Origin: Leptolyngbya sp. Heron Island J
GTDB taxonomy: Bacteria > Cyanobacteriota > Cyanobacteriia > Phormidesmidales > Phormidesmidaceae
Reading direction: 5' to 3'
DNA length: 64,000 nucleotides
Assembly: GCF_000482245.1 (NCBI RefSeq)
Contig: NZ_AWNH01000070.1
Coordinates: forward strand, 62,001 to 126,000
In this document: one piece after another, positions 33,539 to 42,386 of the stretch
Numbering within the stretch: the first letter of the stretch is position 1
Layout of the letters: the number at the start of each line of letters is the position of its first letter
Made by a program: the position numbers and the translations under genes
The notes under the pieces: generated by a model
The model's input: only the letters and a program-made list of their open reading frames with translations
What the model was told of the DNA's origin: nothing
The model's database searches: none

Positions 33539-35164
33539 TTAAAAATTTGTCACAGGTATGTCCAACTGCCCAACTGAGAATTGGGCTCGACCATCGGATT
33601 TCGCCTGATAGAGCCCCTGATCGGCGGCGCTAATCAGCTCTTGGGGAGATCCATTTGTGGTGGATGCAACCGTGGCAATTCCTAAACTAACAGTGAGATA
33701 GGTGCTCACTGTTGACAGACGATGCTCAATTTTAAGCTCTTGTACGGATGTTTGAATAGCCTGAGCCACATACTGTGCTCCGACGAGGGCAGTATTGGGA
33801 AGTACCACTGCAAATTCCTCACCCCCATAGCGGGCAACCAGGTCAGGCTGACGTTTAACTGCCTTTTGTAATGCCTGCGCCACAAGCCGCAGACATTCAT
33901 CCCCAGCCTGGTGTCCATAGGTATCGTTGTAGAGCTTAAAGTAGTCGATATCACACAGAATGAGAGTCAGGGGAGTCTGGTTGTGAGACATCCAGGCATT
34001 GCGGAGAAACTCATCAAAAACGCGACGATTGGCAATCTGGGTTAAGGCGTCGACCCGAGCCAGAGCTGTGAGTTCTTGATTTTGCTGTTGTAAGGCTGCA
34101 GTGTTTTCTTTGTGCATGGTAATGTCTGTGGCGGTCCCCAACAGCTGTAGAGGAGTTCCATCTGGGTTCCACTGAAAGATAGTTTCTCGGCAAAGCAACC
34201 AATGCCAGTGGCCCTGTTTATGCTGGAGTCGATATTCATTTTCAATCACGTCTCCGCTTTGCGACTGGGCTAGCTGTTGACGAGCTTGTTGAATAGTGTT
34301 TATGTCATGGGGATGGGCTAAACGTTCTAAAAAATGAGCGCCGAATTGTTGAATCTCGTCTGGAGAATACCCCAGGATATTCTCCATATAGCCATTGACA
34401 TAGTAATTAGTGCCGCTGGCAAAATTATTGACATAGAGAATGTTGCTGCTGGCGTCCAGGATACCTCGGATAAAGCGTTGGCTTTCTTGCCAGGCTTGCT
34501 CTGCTTGTTGTCGCTCAATGTTTGCTAACTTGAGCTGGTGGTCCTGTTTGTTTAAGGCTTTAGTTTTTTGTTGCTGGCTGGCATGGCTTATGGCCAGGGC
34601 AATCAGACAGGCCGCAGTTAGCGCGAAAGATTTTTCAGCGGCTTGCCAAACCCTGGGAGCATGGTGTTGAACACAGCATAGAACGCCAACAATTTGTTGG
34701 TCATGGTGGATGGGGACTTCGATCAGAGCGGTAATGGTTGGCTGTTGGCTCCGTAGATAGGGTGGCCAACTGACCGAGATATCTGTGGGGCTGCGGTTGG
34801 CAGCTTGATGGATTGCTTCAGCTGTATTAACCACTAGCCAATCCTGCTGGCCCAGGTTCTCAAAATAGTCAGCATGTTCAGCGATTTGAACAGGCTGGCT
34901 CAGGGCATCGGACCCATAATGAGCTACTGGTTTAAAGGCAGTGCGACTGTCGGCATATAGCCATACCTGACAACTGGTCAGGCCCAAATTTTTAACCGCT
35001 GAGTAGGCGATCGCAGCTGTCGCCGCATCCACATCACCACGGTAAATCGAGGCACATCTGTTCAGGTCCAAGAGGGCTTGGGATAGGGCGCTAGGGGATG
35101 CATAGGCATCTAAAAAAACAGACGTTACTAGTGGCTGATGCGATTGTTCAGATGTAAGTGACAT
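33539..35164 (-). CDS. GAF-PAS-GGDEF diguanylate cyclase
   Basis: A 541-residue soluble protein. The N-terminal GAF domain (about 30-195) contains TALIEVPIHHDQQIVGVLCC. A coiled-coil linker follows. The PAS domain (about 230-355) contains YYVNGYMENILGYSPDEIQQ and ends with the PAC-type DITMHKENTAALQ. The GGDEF domain (about 365-535) has the active GGEEF at 447-451, with the inhibitory RxxD site RQPD exactly five residues upstream (438-441). It has the LCDIDYFKLYNDTYGH metal/substrate motif. It should make c-di-GMP and be product-inhibited. Control is through the GAF and PAS domains. The start is ATG 35164. Confidence 0.95.
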   Translation of the reverse strand: MSLTSEQSHQPLVTSVFLDAYASPSALSQALLDLNRCASIYRGDVDAATAAIAYSAVKNLGLTSCQVWLYADSRTAFKPVAHYGSDALSQPVQIAEHADYFENLGQQDWLVVNTAEAIHQAANRSPTDISVSWPPYLRSQQPTITALIEVPIHHDQQIVGVLCCVQHHAPRVWQAAEKSFALTAACLIALAISHASQQQKTKALNKQDHQLKLANIERQQAEQAWQESQRFIRGILDASSNILYVNNFASGTNYYVNGYMENILGYSPDEIQQFGAHFLERLAHPHDINTIQQARQQLAQSQSGDVIENEYRLQHKQGHWHWLLCRETIFQWNPDGTPLQLLGTATDITMHKENTAALQQQNQELTALARVDALTQIANRRVFDEFLRNAWMSHNQTPLTLILCDIDYFKLYNDTYGHQAGDECLRLVAQALQKAVKRQPDLVARYGGEEFAVVLPNTALVGAQYVAQAIQTSVQELKIEHRLSTVSTYLTVSLGIATVASTTNGSPQELISAADQGLYQAKSDGRAQFSVGQLDIPVTNF

Positions 35165-35289
35165 CCTAATTGATTAAGAATAAATCAATCTGATGCAGCT
35201 ATAGGTTGGGCAAGAGCCCCCTAAAAACTACAGATATCAGACTTCTTCAATTAGGATTCCTCAGCAGCGTCGTGTTTTAACTCTGTTTG

Positions 35290-35339
35290 CTAGTACTAAT
35301 GGGTGAGCAATGCCTTCACTGTTCACCCATTAGTACTAG
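35290..35339. repeat. 17-bp perfect inverted repeat overlapping the sufS stop
   Basis: CTAGTACTAATGGGTGA (35290-35306) and its exact complement (35323-35339) flank a 16-nt loop. One arm covers the sufS stop codon. No T run follows on the minus strand. It may stabilise or end the suf transcript. Confidence 0.65.
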
Positions 35340-36598
35340 TCAAAAATGTTGCCAAAGAACTCAATCGTGTCTTTGAGGGCGGCAACAAAGCTATCGATTT
35401 CATCGTAGGTGTTGTAGAAGTACAGACTCGCCCGAGCGGTGGAGTCTATATTCAGCAACCGATGCAGTGGTTGAGTGCAGTGGTGCCCTGAGCGAATGGC
35501 AATACCGGCCTGGTCTAAAAAGGTTGAGATATCTTGGGGATGGAGGCTATCGACGGTAAAGGTCGCGATCGCAGCCCGTCCACTACCATCGGCATTGGGC
35601 ATTGGTCCATAGAGCTTCAGCTTAGGTACATCCGCCAGGCGCTCATACAAATACTGGGTGAGCTCATGCTCGTACTGGGCAATCCGCTCCATGCCAATCC
35701 CCATCAGGTAATCCACTGCCGCTCCCAGCATGATCACTTCAGCAATCGCTGGGGTTCCAGCTTCAAACTTGTGGGGCAGTTCCGCATAGGTCGAGTGATC
35801 CAGATAAACATCCTGAATCATCTCACCACCGCCCAAAAATGGGGGCATAGCGTTGAGGATATCGAGTTTGCCGTAGAGAAACCCAGCGCCCGTGGGGCCA
35901 CACATTTTGTGAGCTGAAGCCACCAACCAATCGCAGTCAATGGCCTGGACATCCACAGGCATGTGGGGCACGCTCTGGCAGGCGTCAATCAGCACTTTCG
36001 CGCCTTGAGCATGGGCCAGCTTGACGACGTCTTCTACCGGATTAATACAGCCCAGAGTGTTTGAGATATGGTTGATGGCCACCAGCTTGGTGCGATCGCC
36101 AATCAACTCCCGAAAATGATCTAGGTCAAATTCCTGAGTTTCTGTCAGTTGTACATGCTTTAATACAGCGCCTGTCCGCTGTGCCACCAACTGCCAGGGC
36201 ACCAGGTTGCTGTGGTGTTCCATCACCGACAGAATCACCTCGTCCCCAGCTTTCAAGTTACTCAAACCCCAGGCATAGGCCACCAGGTTAATTGCTTCAC
36301 TGGCATTACGGGTAAAGACAATCTCATCCCGACTGGCCGCGTTGACAAATGCCGCCACCTTATCGCGAGTGGCTTCATAGGCCGCCGTTGCCCGAGCGCT
36401 TAGGGTATGAACACCACGATGGACATTGGCATTATCCCGATTGTAATAATTCACCAGAGCATCCAGAACAGCTTTAGGCTTCTGAGATGTGGCTGCATTA
36501 TCAAAGTAAATCAGCGGCTTGCCATTCACCGTTTGATCCAGGATCGGAAAATCCGCCCGGACTTCATCGGCGAGAGGTTTGGCCATCGTTAGAGTCAT
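35336..36598 (-). CDS. sufS: SufS cysteine desulfurase
   Basis: A 420-residue PLP enzyme. Landmarks are [12 protein letters not shown] near the N-terminus, [25 protein letters not shown]-like [11 protein letters not shown], the PLP Lys in [16 protein letters not shown], and the catalytic Cys in [11 protein letters not shown]. These are group II (SufS) features. It removes sulfur from cysteine and passes a persulfide to the SufBCD scaffold. It starts at ATG 36598, three bases from the sufD stop, as the last gene of the operon ftrC-sufB-sufC-sufD-sufS. SufE, its usual partner, is not in the window. Confidence 0.97.
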   Translation of the reverse strand: MTLTMAKPLADEVRADFPILDQTVNGKPLIYFDNAATSQKPKAVLDALVNYYNRDNANVHRGVHTLSARATAAYEATRDKVAAFVNAASRDEIVFTRNASEAINLVAYAWGLSNLKAGDEVILSVMEHHSNLVPWQLVAQRTGAVLKHVQLTETQEFDLDHFRELIGDRTKLVAINHISNTLGCINPVEDVVKLAHAQGAKVLIDACQSVPHMPVDVQAIDCDWLVASAHKMCGPTGAGFLYGKLDILNAMPPFLGGGEMIQDVYLDHSTYAELPHKFEAGTPAIAEVIMLGAAVDYLMGIGMERIAQYEHELTQYLYERLADVPKLKLYGPMPNADGSGRAAIATFTVDSLHPQDISTFLDQAGIAIRSGHHCTQPLHRLLNIDSTARASLYFYNTYDEIDSFVAALKDTIEFFGNIFD

Positions 36599-36601
36599 TG
36601 C

Positions 36602-37882
36602 CTACACTGTCCATTGCTGAATGTACTGGGTCATACGCTCTCGCAGGGGAGCCACAGGAATCGGCTCAATAATTTCCATGGCAAAGGCGTAAATGAGAAG
36701 TCGCTGGGCCTGGTCACGATTAATGCCCCGACTTTGTAAATAGAAGACTTCATCCGGTGCCAGCTGACTGACGGTAGCCCCGTGGGCACACTTCACATTG
36801 TCGGCCACAATATCTAGCTCGGGTTTGGTGTCTACCCGCGACTTAGGCGATAGCAGCAGATTGCGATTCAGCTGGGAGGCGTTGGTTAACTGCGCCGGTT
36901 TAGGCACATACACCTGACCGTTAAACACACCGTGGGCACGCCCATCAATGATATTCTTCTGGAGCTGATTAGCGGTCCCATGGGGATGATTGAGCGCCAC
37001 TAAACTATGGGTATCGGCCAGCTGCTGGTCACGAATGGCCGTCAGACCATATAGGTCGGTCTCGGTTTGAGGACCTGTCTGATACACCTCAAGGTGATGG
37101 CGAGAGATGCCAGCGCCTAAATTAAGGGTAGTGTTGCGATATCGACTATCCCGCGCCTGAGAAACGGCTGTTTTACCAATGTGTATCCCGTCAGTGGATT
37201 CTTGCTGAAGACACAGGTGGGTCACCTCGGCATTGTCATGTACCCAAATTTCACTGACGCTATTGGTAAAGCTAGAGCCACTACTGTGAAATTCTTCCAG
37301 TAACGTCACAGCACTGCCAGTTTCTGCGATTACCAGACAGCGGGGCTGTACAAATAAACCTTCACCGACTGTTAGGTAAATTACCTGAACTGGGCGTTCA
37401 ATAACTGTGTTTCTGCCAATGTGGAGTACCGCAGCATCTACAAATCCAGCCGTATTTAGAGCCGTAAATACTTCGTTACTGCCATGCACCTGGGCTAATC
37501 CATCAGGGATAGCTGTCAGCTGACTCAGTACGCTAACACCATCAACAGCCTGAGAAAGACTGTCGACATAGACGCCATTGACAAACACCAAGCGGCTGGC
37601 GTCAGTCAGGCTAACACTGGTCAGTAGTGTCTGGGCTTGCTCTAGCACCGCCTGACTAGGATTGGCGGGAGCCTGAAACGACTTATCCAGCATTGGCGAT
37701 AGGTCGGTAAAGCGCCAAGCCTCATCGCGGTTGGAAGGGAATGTGCGCTCTTGAACCAACGACTGAGCCGCTGCCCGCAAAGTGTCTAGCTCTAGAGGCG
37801 ACTGCTGAGCTGAGGTAGCAGCCTGAGTCAGTAGCGCGGTCAAGTAGCGATCGCGCTGAGCCACGGTTACAACATTACTCAT
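36602..37882 (-). CDS. sufD: SufD, Fe-S scaffold subunit
   Basis: 426 residues from ATG 37882, which overlaps the sufC stop (ATGA). The longer open frame adds ten residues inside sufC and is less likely. It has the SufB/SufD beta-helix core: [20 protein letters not shown], then [29 protein letters not shown] and [18 protein letters not shown], the near-invariant end motif with a His/Glu pair. SufD lacks the SufB cysteines and forms the SufBC2D complex that builds and delivers 4Fe-4S clusters. The 4-nt overlap points to translational coupling with sufC. Confidence 0.96.
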   Translation of the reverse strand: MSNVVTVAQRDRYLTALLTQAATSAQQSPLELDTLRAAAQSLVQERTFPSNRDEAWRFTDLSPMLDKSFQAPANPSQAVLEQAQTLLTSVSLTDASRLVFVNGVYVDSLSQAVDGVSVLSQLTAIPDGLAQVHGSNEVFTALNTAGFVDAAVLHIGRNTVIERPVQVIYLTVGEGLFVQPRCLVIAETGSAVTLLEEFHSSGSSFTNSVSEIWVHDNAEVTHLCLQQESTDGIHIGKTAVSQARDSRYRNTTLNLGAGISRHHLEVYQTGPQTETDLYGLTAIRDQQLADTHSLVALNHPHGTANQLQKNIIDGRAHGVFNGQVYVPKPAQLTNASQLNRNLLLSPKSRVDTKPELDIVADNVKCAHGATVSQLAPDEVFYLQSRGINRDQAQRLLIYAFAMEIIEPIPVAPLRERMTQYIQQWTV

Positions 37883-38661
37883 GAAGGCACCGCCTGCTCT
37901 TCCAAGAGCCATTCGTAGCCTTTAGCTTCAAGGGCCAAGGCGAGTTCCTTACCGCCGGTTTTAATGATATGCCCACCGCACATGACATGAACGTAGTCAG
38001 GCACGATGTAGTTGAGCAATCGCTGATAGTGGGTAATCACCAGGTTGGCATTGTCAGCAGTGGCCAGCTGATTGACCCCCTCAGCCACGGTCTTTAAAGC
38101 ATCAATATCTAAACCAGAGTCAGTTTCGTCCAAAATCGCCAGAGTAGGCTCCAACAAAGCCATTTGTAAAATCTCGTTGCGCTTTTTCTCACCGCCAGAA
38201 AAGCCCTCATTAACGCTGCGATCCAAAAAGCTGACATTCATTTTGACAACCTCAGCTTTCTCTTCGATCAGGTCGTCAAAGTCAAAGACGTCAATCTCGT
38301 CTTCACCTCGGGCCTTGCGATGAGCATTGTAGGCCACCCGCAAAAATTCACGGTTGCTCACCCCAGGAATTTCCAAAGGATATTGAAACGCTAGAAAGAC
38401 ACCAGCAGTGGCTCGCTCATGGGGCTCTAGCTCAGACAGGTCCTTGCCGTTAAACTCGATGGTGCCATGGGTCACTTCGTAATCGGGATGACCTGCCAAA
38501 ACTTTAGAAAAGGTACTCTTGCCGGAGCCGTTCAGACCCATAATAGCGTGGACTTCACCGGCTTTAACCTCTAGGTTCATACCCTTGAGAATTTCGGTCC
38601 CATCTACGCTAGCTCGTAGATCTTTAACAGAGAGAATTGTTTTTGCGTCTGGATTAATCAT
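37879..38661 (-). CDS. sufC: SufC, Fe-S assembly ATPase
   Basis: A 260-residue ABC-type ATPase. It has Walker [10 protein letters not shown], the Q-loop in [12 protein letters not shown], signature [13 protein letters not shown], Walker [13 protein letters not shown] and the switch His in VITHYQRLL. The YPxEIPGVxNxxFLR block separates SufC from transport ATPases. It is cytoplasmic and powers the SufBCD scaffold. The start is ATG 38661, 30 bp after sufB, and its stop overlaps the sufD start. Confidence 0.98.
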   Translation of the reverse strand: MINPDAKTILSVKDLRASVDGTEILKGMNLEVKAGEVHAIMGLNGSGKSTFSKVLAGHPDYEVTHGTIEFNGKDLSELEPHERATAGVFLAFQYPLEIPGVSNREFLRVAYNAHRKARGEDEIDVFDFDDLIEEKAEVVKMNVSFLDRSVNEGFSGGEKKRNEILQMALLEPTLAILDETDSGLDIDALKTVAEGVNQLATADNANLVITHYQRLLNYIVPDYVHVMCGGHIIKTGGKELALALEAKGYEWLLEEQAVPS

Positions 38662-38690
38662 GTATATCTGATATGTCTTGGGGTGGGGCG

Positions 38691-40127
38691 CTAGCCAACG
38701 GCATTTTCTAACTTGAGGGCCAACAGTTTATCGGCCTCAGCAGCAAATTCCATGGGGAGCTTATTAAACACATCCCGGCAGAAACCGCTGATGATCATAG
38801 AAACAGCATCTTCAGGAGAAATGCCTCGCTGGGCAAAGTAAAACAGCTGGTCTTCGCCAATCTTGGAGGTGGAAGCTTCGTGTTCTACCTGACCAGTATT
38901 GTTTTGAACTTGGATGTAAGGGTAGGTGTTGGCGTTGGACGTGTCGCCAATCAGCATGGAATCACACTGGGAGTAGTTGCGGGCATTCTCAGCTTTAGGA
39001 CCGACTTTAACCAGACCACGATAGCTATTTTTGGAATTACCTGCCGAAATTCCTTTGGAAATAATGGTGCTACGGGTATTTTTGCCCACGTGAACCATCT
39101 TGGTACCCGTATCGGCCTGCTGCATGTTGTTGGTCAGAGCTACTGAGTAAAACTCGCCAACGGAGTTATCTCCCACTAAGACACAGCTGGGATACTTCCA
39201 GGTGATAGCCGAACCGGTTTCCACCTGGGTCCAGGAAATTTTGGAATTTTTACCAGCACAGAGACCGCGCTTGGTGACAAAGTTATAGATGCCGCCTTTG
39301 CCATTTTTGTCACCAGCAAACCAGTTTTGCACAGTAGAGTAGTTGATTTTGGCGTCGTCTAGTGTCACTAGCTCCACCACTGCCGCATGTAGCTGATTGC
39401 TGTCATACATGGGGGCGGTGCAGCCCTCCAGATAGGTAACAGAGCTACCCTTGTCAGCAATAACTAGCGTTCTCTCGAACTGACCGGAATCGCCATTGTT
39501 AATCCGGAAATAGGTAGACAGGTCCATCGGACACTGGGTATTTTCGGGGATATAAACAAAGGACCCATCGCTAAAAACAGCCGAGTTTAGAGCTGTAAAG
39601 TAGTTGTCTGCCGAAGGTACCACACTACCGAGATACTTTTTGATCAGTTCTGGATGGTCCTGAACTGCTTCTGAGATCGAGCAGAAAATGATGCCGTGCT
39701 CTGCTAGCTCCTCTTTAAATGTGGTGGCGATGGAAACACTGTCAAACACAGCATCAACGGCCACATTGGTAAGGCGCTTTTGCTCTGATAAAGGTAGACC
39801 CAGCTTTTCAAAGGTGGCCAGAATTTCTGGGTCTACCTCATCTAGGCTCTTGAGCTTTTCACTTTGCTTGGGAGCCGAGTAGTAGATGATGTCCTGATAG
39901 TTGATGGGCTCGTAGTTGACATTGGGCCAGTTGGGCTCCGTCATCTTAAGCCACTGTCGGTAGGCCTTGAGACGGAATTCCAACATAAATTCCGGTTCGT
40001 TCTTTTTCTGTGAGATTAAACGAATGATGTCTTCGCTCAACCCGCGAGGAATAACATCGGATTCTACATCAGTGACAAATCCGTACTTATAGGGCTGACT
40101 AACAACAGCTTGAACGCTAGTGCTCAT
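38691..40127 (-). CDS. sufB: SufB, Fe-S scaffold subunit
   Basis: A 478-residue protein starting at ATG 40127. SufB landmarks are [39 protein letters not shown], and [20 protein letters not shown]. It also has [12 protein letters not shown], followed by [20 protein letters not shown] with cysteines that build the cluster, and the C-terminal [15 protein letters not shown]. It is the platform for de novo Fe-S synthesis. In this operon it is second, ~100 bp after ftrC, so a separate internal promoter is possible. The SufR operators lie upstream of ftrC. Confidence 0.98.
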   Translation of the reverse strand: MSTSVQAVVSQPYKYGFVTDVESDVIPRGLSEDIIRLISQKKNEPEFMLEFRLKAYRQWLKMTEPNWPNVNYEPINYQDIIYYSAPKQSEKLKSLDEVDPEILATFEKLGLPLSEQKRLTNVAVDAVFDSVSIATTFKEELAEHGIIFCSISEAVQDHPELIKKYLGSVVPSADNYFTALNSAVFSDGSFVYIPENTQCPMDLSTYFRINNGDSGQFERTLVIADKGSSVTYLEGCTAPMYDSNQLHAAVVELVTLDDAKINYSTVQNWFAGDKNGKGGIYNFVTKRGLCAGKNSKISWTQVETGSAITWKYPSCVLVGDNSVGEFYSVALTNNMQQADTGTKMVHVGKNTRSTIISKGISAGNSKNSYRGLVKVGPKAENARNYSQCDSMLIGDTSNANTYPYIQVQNNTGQVEHEASTSKIGEDQLFYFAQRGISPEDAVSMIISGFCRDVFNKLPMEFAAEADKLLALKLENAVG

Positions 40128-40229
40128 GGTTTACCGAGAGGGCTGAGGGGTGTGATTGAACAAATCTGGAGTTTTCGCAAACTGACCGGATGAATAGCAA
40201 AACGTCAGGTCTTTGACCAAACGATCAGG

Positions 40230-40589
40230 CTAGTACTTATTGGTTTCTTTGCGAATGTGATCGAAGGAAATTTCCTGGTCTTCACCAGCAAAGTCGTTAT
40301 CCTCTGTGAGGAAAAGCATGCAATGACACTCGCGACGCTCCTGCATGGGAACACAGGGACAGTTCCAATAGGTGCTTTTGACCTCGGCTTCCTTATCTTC
40401 GTAGTGCCGGCAGGGACATAGCGGTGAGCCAAAGTCATCCTTATGCTTCGCTAAACCCTCCAGTACCACTGCGGTTACACCGAGATCGGCGCAAAAATAG
40501 GTGCCGGTACGCTTGGCATAACTTTGGGCAAAATTTCGTATTAACTCAAGATTTTTGTCAGTGGCCTGTGTGGGTTTACTTAAGGTCAT
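40230..40589 (-). CDS. ftrC: Ferredoxin-thioredoxin reductase catalytic (beta) chain
   Basis: 119 residues from ATG 40589; the open frame extends 17 codons further into the regulatory region and is not favoured. All seven motif cysteines are present: CPC-X16-CPC-X8-CHC (SPLCPCRH, YWNCPCVP, RRECHCML) plus the upstream Cys in TYFCADLGV. This enzyme holds a 4Fe-4S cluster next to a disulfide and passes electrons from photoreduced ferredoxin to thioredoxin. Here it is the first gene of the suf operon, behind the SufR operators, so it should be co-controlled with cluster assembly. The variable alpha chain (ftrV) is not in the window. Confidence 0.97.
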   Translation of the reverse strand: MTLSKPTQATDKNLELIRNFAQSYAKRTGTYFCADLGVTAVVLEGLAKHKDDFGSPLCPCRHYEDKEAEVKSTYWNCPCVPMQERRECHCMLFLTEDNDFAGEDQEISFDHIRKETNKY

Positions 40590-40634
40590 GGGTGAATGGG
40601 GATGCTGAGACAACCAGATGATTCTATAATTAAA

Positions 40635-40648
40635 CAACACACAGGTTG
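40635..40648. promoter_or_regulatory. SufR operator 1 (CAAC-N6-GTTG)
   Basis: CAAC-ACACAG-GTTG matches the published SufR inverted repeat. It lies 46 bp before ftrC. A minus-strand TATAGA (40623-40628) that could be its -10 box sits just downstream. Confidence 0.75.
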
Positions 40649-40689
40649 CTTAACTCTTTTTAAAGAGTAATCGAGCTGGCAGACTTTAG

Positions 40690-40703
40690 CAACACGTATG
40701 TTG
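40690..40703. promoter_or_regulatory. SufR operator 2 (CAAC-N6-GTTG)
   Basis: CAAC-ACGTAT-GTTG, with an extended dyad of 9-bp arms (40685-40693 / 40700-40708, one mismatch). It is 66 bp before the sufR ATG, which suggests autoregulation. Confidence 0.78.
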
Positions 40704-40769
40704 TTAAAGTAAGAAGAGTCAGTTTTATTGTTTACAGTCTGTAATATTGCGATCGCAACTTCAGGGCCG

Positions 40770-41405
40770 ATGACCTCACTGCAGCAGCCATCCACTAAGG
40801 ACGATATCCTCCAATTTTTGATGAAATCTGGTCAGGCGACAGCCCAGACCCTAGCTGAGAATCTGAGCGTCAGTCCCCAGGCGATTCGACGTCATCTCAA
40901 AGATTTACAGGCCGAAGATCTAGTAGAACACCAGGCGATGCAGTCTGGTATGGGCCGTCCCAATTACATCTATCAGCTCAGCTCCAAAGGGCGGGCTCAA
41001 TTTCCCTCTCAGTACGACCAATTTGCCGTGTCATTACTCGACACCATGACGGCAACCGTTGGGGCGGAACAGGTGGGTGTAATTTTACGAGAGCAGTGGC
41101 AGCGTAAGGCCGAGAACTATTGTAAAACCCTGGGTAACGGTACCCTCCCTGAGCGCGTTCAGCATCTGGTGGAGCTACGCCAGGCCGAAGGCTACATGGC
41201 CGAGCTCCACAGCGGTGACGATGAAGATACGTACATTATCACCGAATACAACTGCGCTATTTCCCAGGTGGCCGCATCCTATCCCGCTGTCTGCGGTCAT
41301 GAACTTGCGATGTTCGCAGTAGCCTTACCCGACTGTCAGGTAGAACGCACCCACTGGCTGGTACGCGGTGAAAACCTCTGCGGTTATAGGATTCAGAAGA
41401 AGTAG
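40770..41405 (+). CDS. sufR: SufR, Fe-S-sensing repressor of the suf operon
   Basis: 211 residues from ATG 40770; TTG 40728 in the same frame is unlikely. The N-terminal winged helix (about 10-75) includes LAENLSVSPQAIRRHLKDLQ and GRPNYIYQLS. The C-terminal half holds four cysteines spaced CX12CX13CX14C (NCAIS, VCGHE, DCQVE, LCGYR), the cluster-binding pattern known for SufR. The 4Fe-4S form represses suf genes; cluster loss releases them. It is divergent from ftrC-sufBCDS, with two matching operators between. Confidence 0.97.
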   Translation: MTSLQQPSTKDDILQFLMKSGQATAQTLAENLSVSPQAIRRHLKDLQAEDLVEHQAMQSGMGRPNYIYQLSSKGRAQFPSQYDQFAVSLLDTMTATVGAEQVGVILREQWQRKAENYCKTLGNGTLPERVQHLVELRQAEGYMAELHSGDDEDTYIITEYNCAISQVAASYPAVCGHELAMFAVALPDCQVERTHWLVRGENLCGYRIQKK

Positions 41406-41421
41406 TTTTTCTGATTTGATT

Positions 41422-41445
41422 GCGGAGGTGTTCTATGGAATGCCT
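41422..41445 (+). repeat. Degenerate core of repeat family A
   Basis: It matches the palindromic core of the family at 20 of 24 positions. The changes turn G-C pairs into G-U pairs, so the hairpin is kept in RNA. It lies right after the sufR stop and may help end that transcript. Confidence 0.5.
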
Positions 41446-41485
41446 AAGTTTGCTGTGCCATGCTCATCAATGACATTAGACTCCT

Positions 41486-41770
41486 ATGTTCGATCAAACT
41501 CTCCAGTTTTTGACGCCCGAAGAATCTGCGGAGGTAGATAAAGCTCTGCTAACCACACCAGAAAAATTTCTGACCCGGTTAACCCTTTCGACGGCAAAGC
41601 TTTTAGCATTTATTGCTAAGGATTTGGAGACCTCAGTTGATGATCTGACCACCGCACAAATCATTGCTTGGTTTGAAGTGGATGCCAAGCGTAAGCAGGA
41701 GCAAGGTATTAGTGCCTCTGTACTTAAGTGGGATGCTAGAAACTTAGAGGATTTGACCTCAGAGAAATAG
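41486..41770 (+). CDS. Small helical protein, unknown function
   Basis: A 94-residue, mostly helical and acidic protein (MFDQTLQFLTPEESAEVDKA, then TPEKFLTRLTLSTAKLLAFI). It has no cysteine, signal peptide or membrane helix. The length and composition resemble small conserved cyanobacterial proteins, but I do not recognise a family. It follows sufR by 80 bp on the same strand, after a hairpin. The ATG at 41486 has no clear ribosome site. The clean start and stop and ordinary codon use make it a probable gene. Confidence 0.6.
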   Translation: MFDQTLQFLTPEESAEVDKALLTTPEKFLTRLTLSTAKLLAFIAKDLETSVDDLTTAQIIAWFEVDAKRKQEQGISASVLKWDARNLEDLTSEK

Positions 41771-41989
41771 CGCATTTTCCACCATGGCGGTTTTGGGCCA
41801 ATGATTCAGGAGTTTTTGTCCTATTTAGGGCTTATTTTTATTTTTTTATAAAAATGATGAAGTTTGTCCGTTTCTAGGAACTGTCCTTAATCCAGAACAT
41901 TCTTCTTAGCAAGGTGGGTGGGAGCCAGGTTCAAGCGATCTGTGTTTCGACCTATCTACTGTGTGAAGGACTATGGAATTTGACTGAAC

Positions 41990-42373
41990 ATGATGTTATT
42001 TGATCGAAGCAATCGCTCTGCTGATCATCTGTATCTCAAGGCTCGGACGCTATGGACTAAAGTTGTGAGCCTGAGTATCTACGATAGTGAAGACATGCTT
42101 CATTCAGTGGCTGCTCTATTGCAAAAGGCCAGACGGCAGAACGCTCGTCATGTGCCATCCTTGGTTTTGCTAAGTGATGTCTTCATGGTTTCGGGGGCTG
42201 AAAAAAAAGCGATGGAGGTTGTGAATTTACTGATTACCCTTGAGCCCCAAAATCAGACTCACGCTAGGAAAAAAGTTTTGCTGGAGCGACTACAGGCCAA
42301 ACGTAGTGATGACAATCGTGACGCAGTGCGTGACTTTGTTGAAGTGCGGTGGACCCAAACAAATGACTGGTAG
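41990..42373 (+). CDS. TPR-like helical protein, unknown function
   Basis: A 127-residue protein (start ATG 41990 or 41993). Its helix pattern, SVAALLQKARRQNARHVPSL then LLSDVFMVSGAEKKAMEVVN and LLITLEPQNQTHARKK, looks like two TPR units. There is no signal or catalytic motif. It would be a protein-binding module. It is convergent with the J-pentapeptide gene, 13 bp apart. Confidence 0.6.
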   Translation: MMLFDRSNRSADHLYLKARTLWTKVVSLSIYDSEDMLHSVAALLQKARRQNARHVPSLVLLSDVFMVSGAEKKAMEVVNLLITLEPQNQTHARKKVLLERLQAKRSDDNRDAVRDFVEVRWTQTNDW

Positions 42374-42386
42374 CAGTCCTAGCGGC

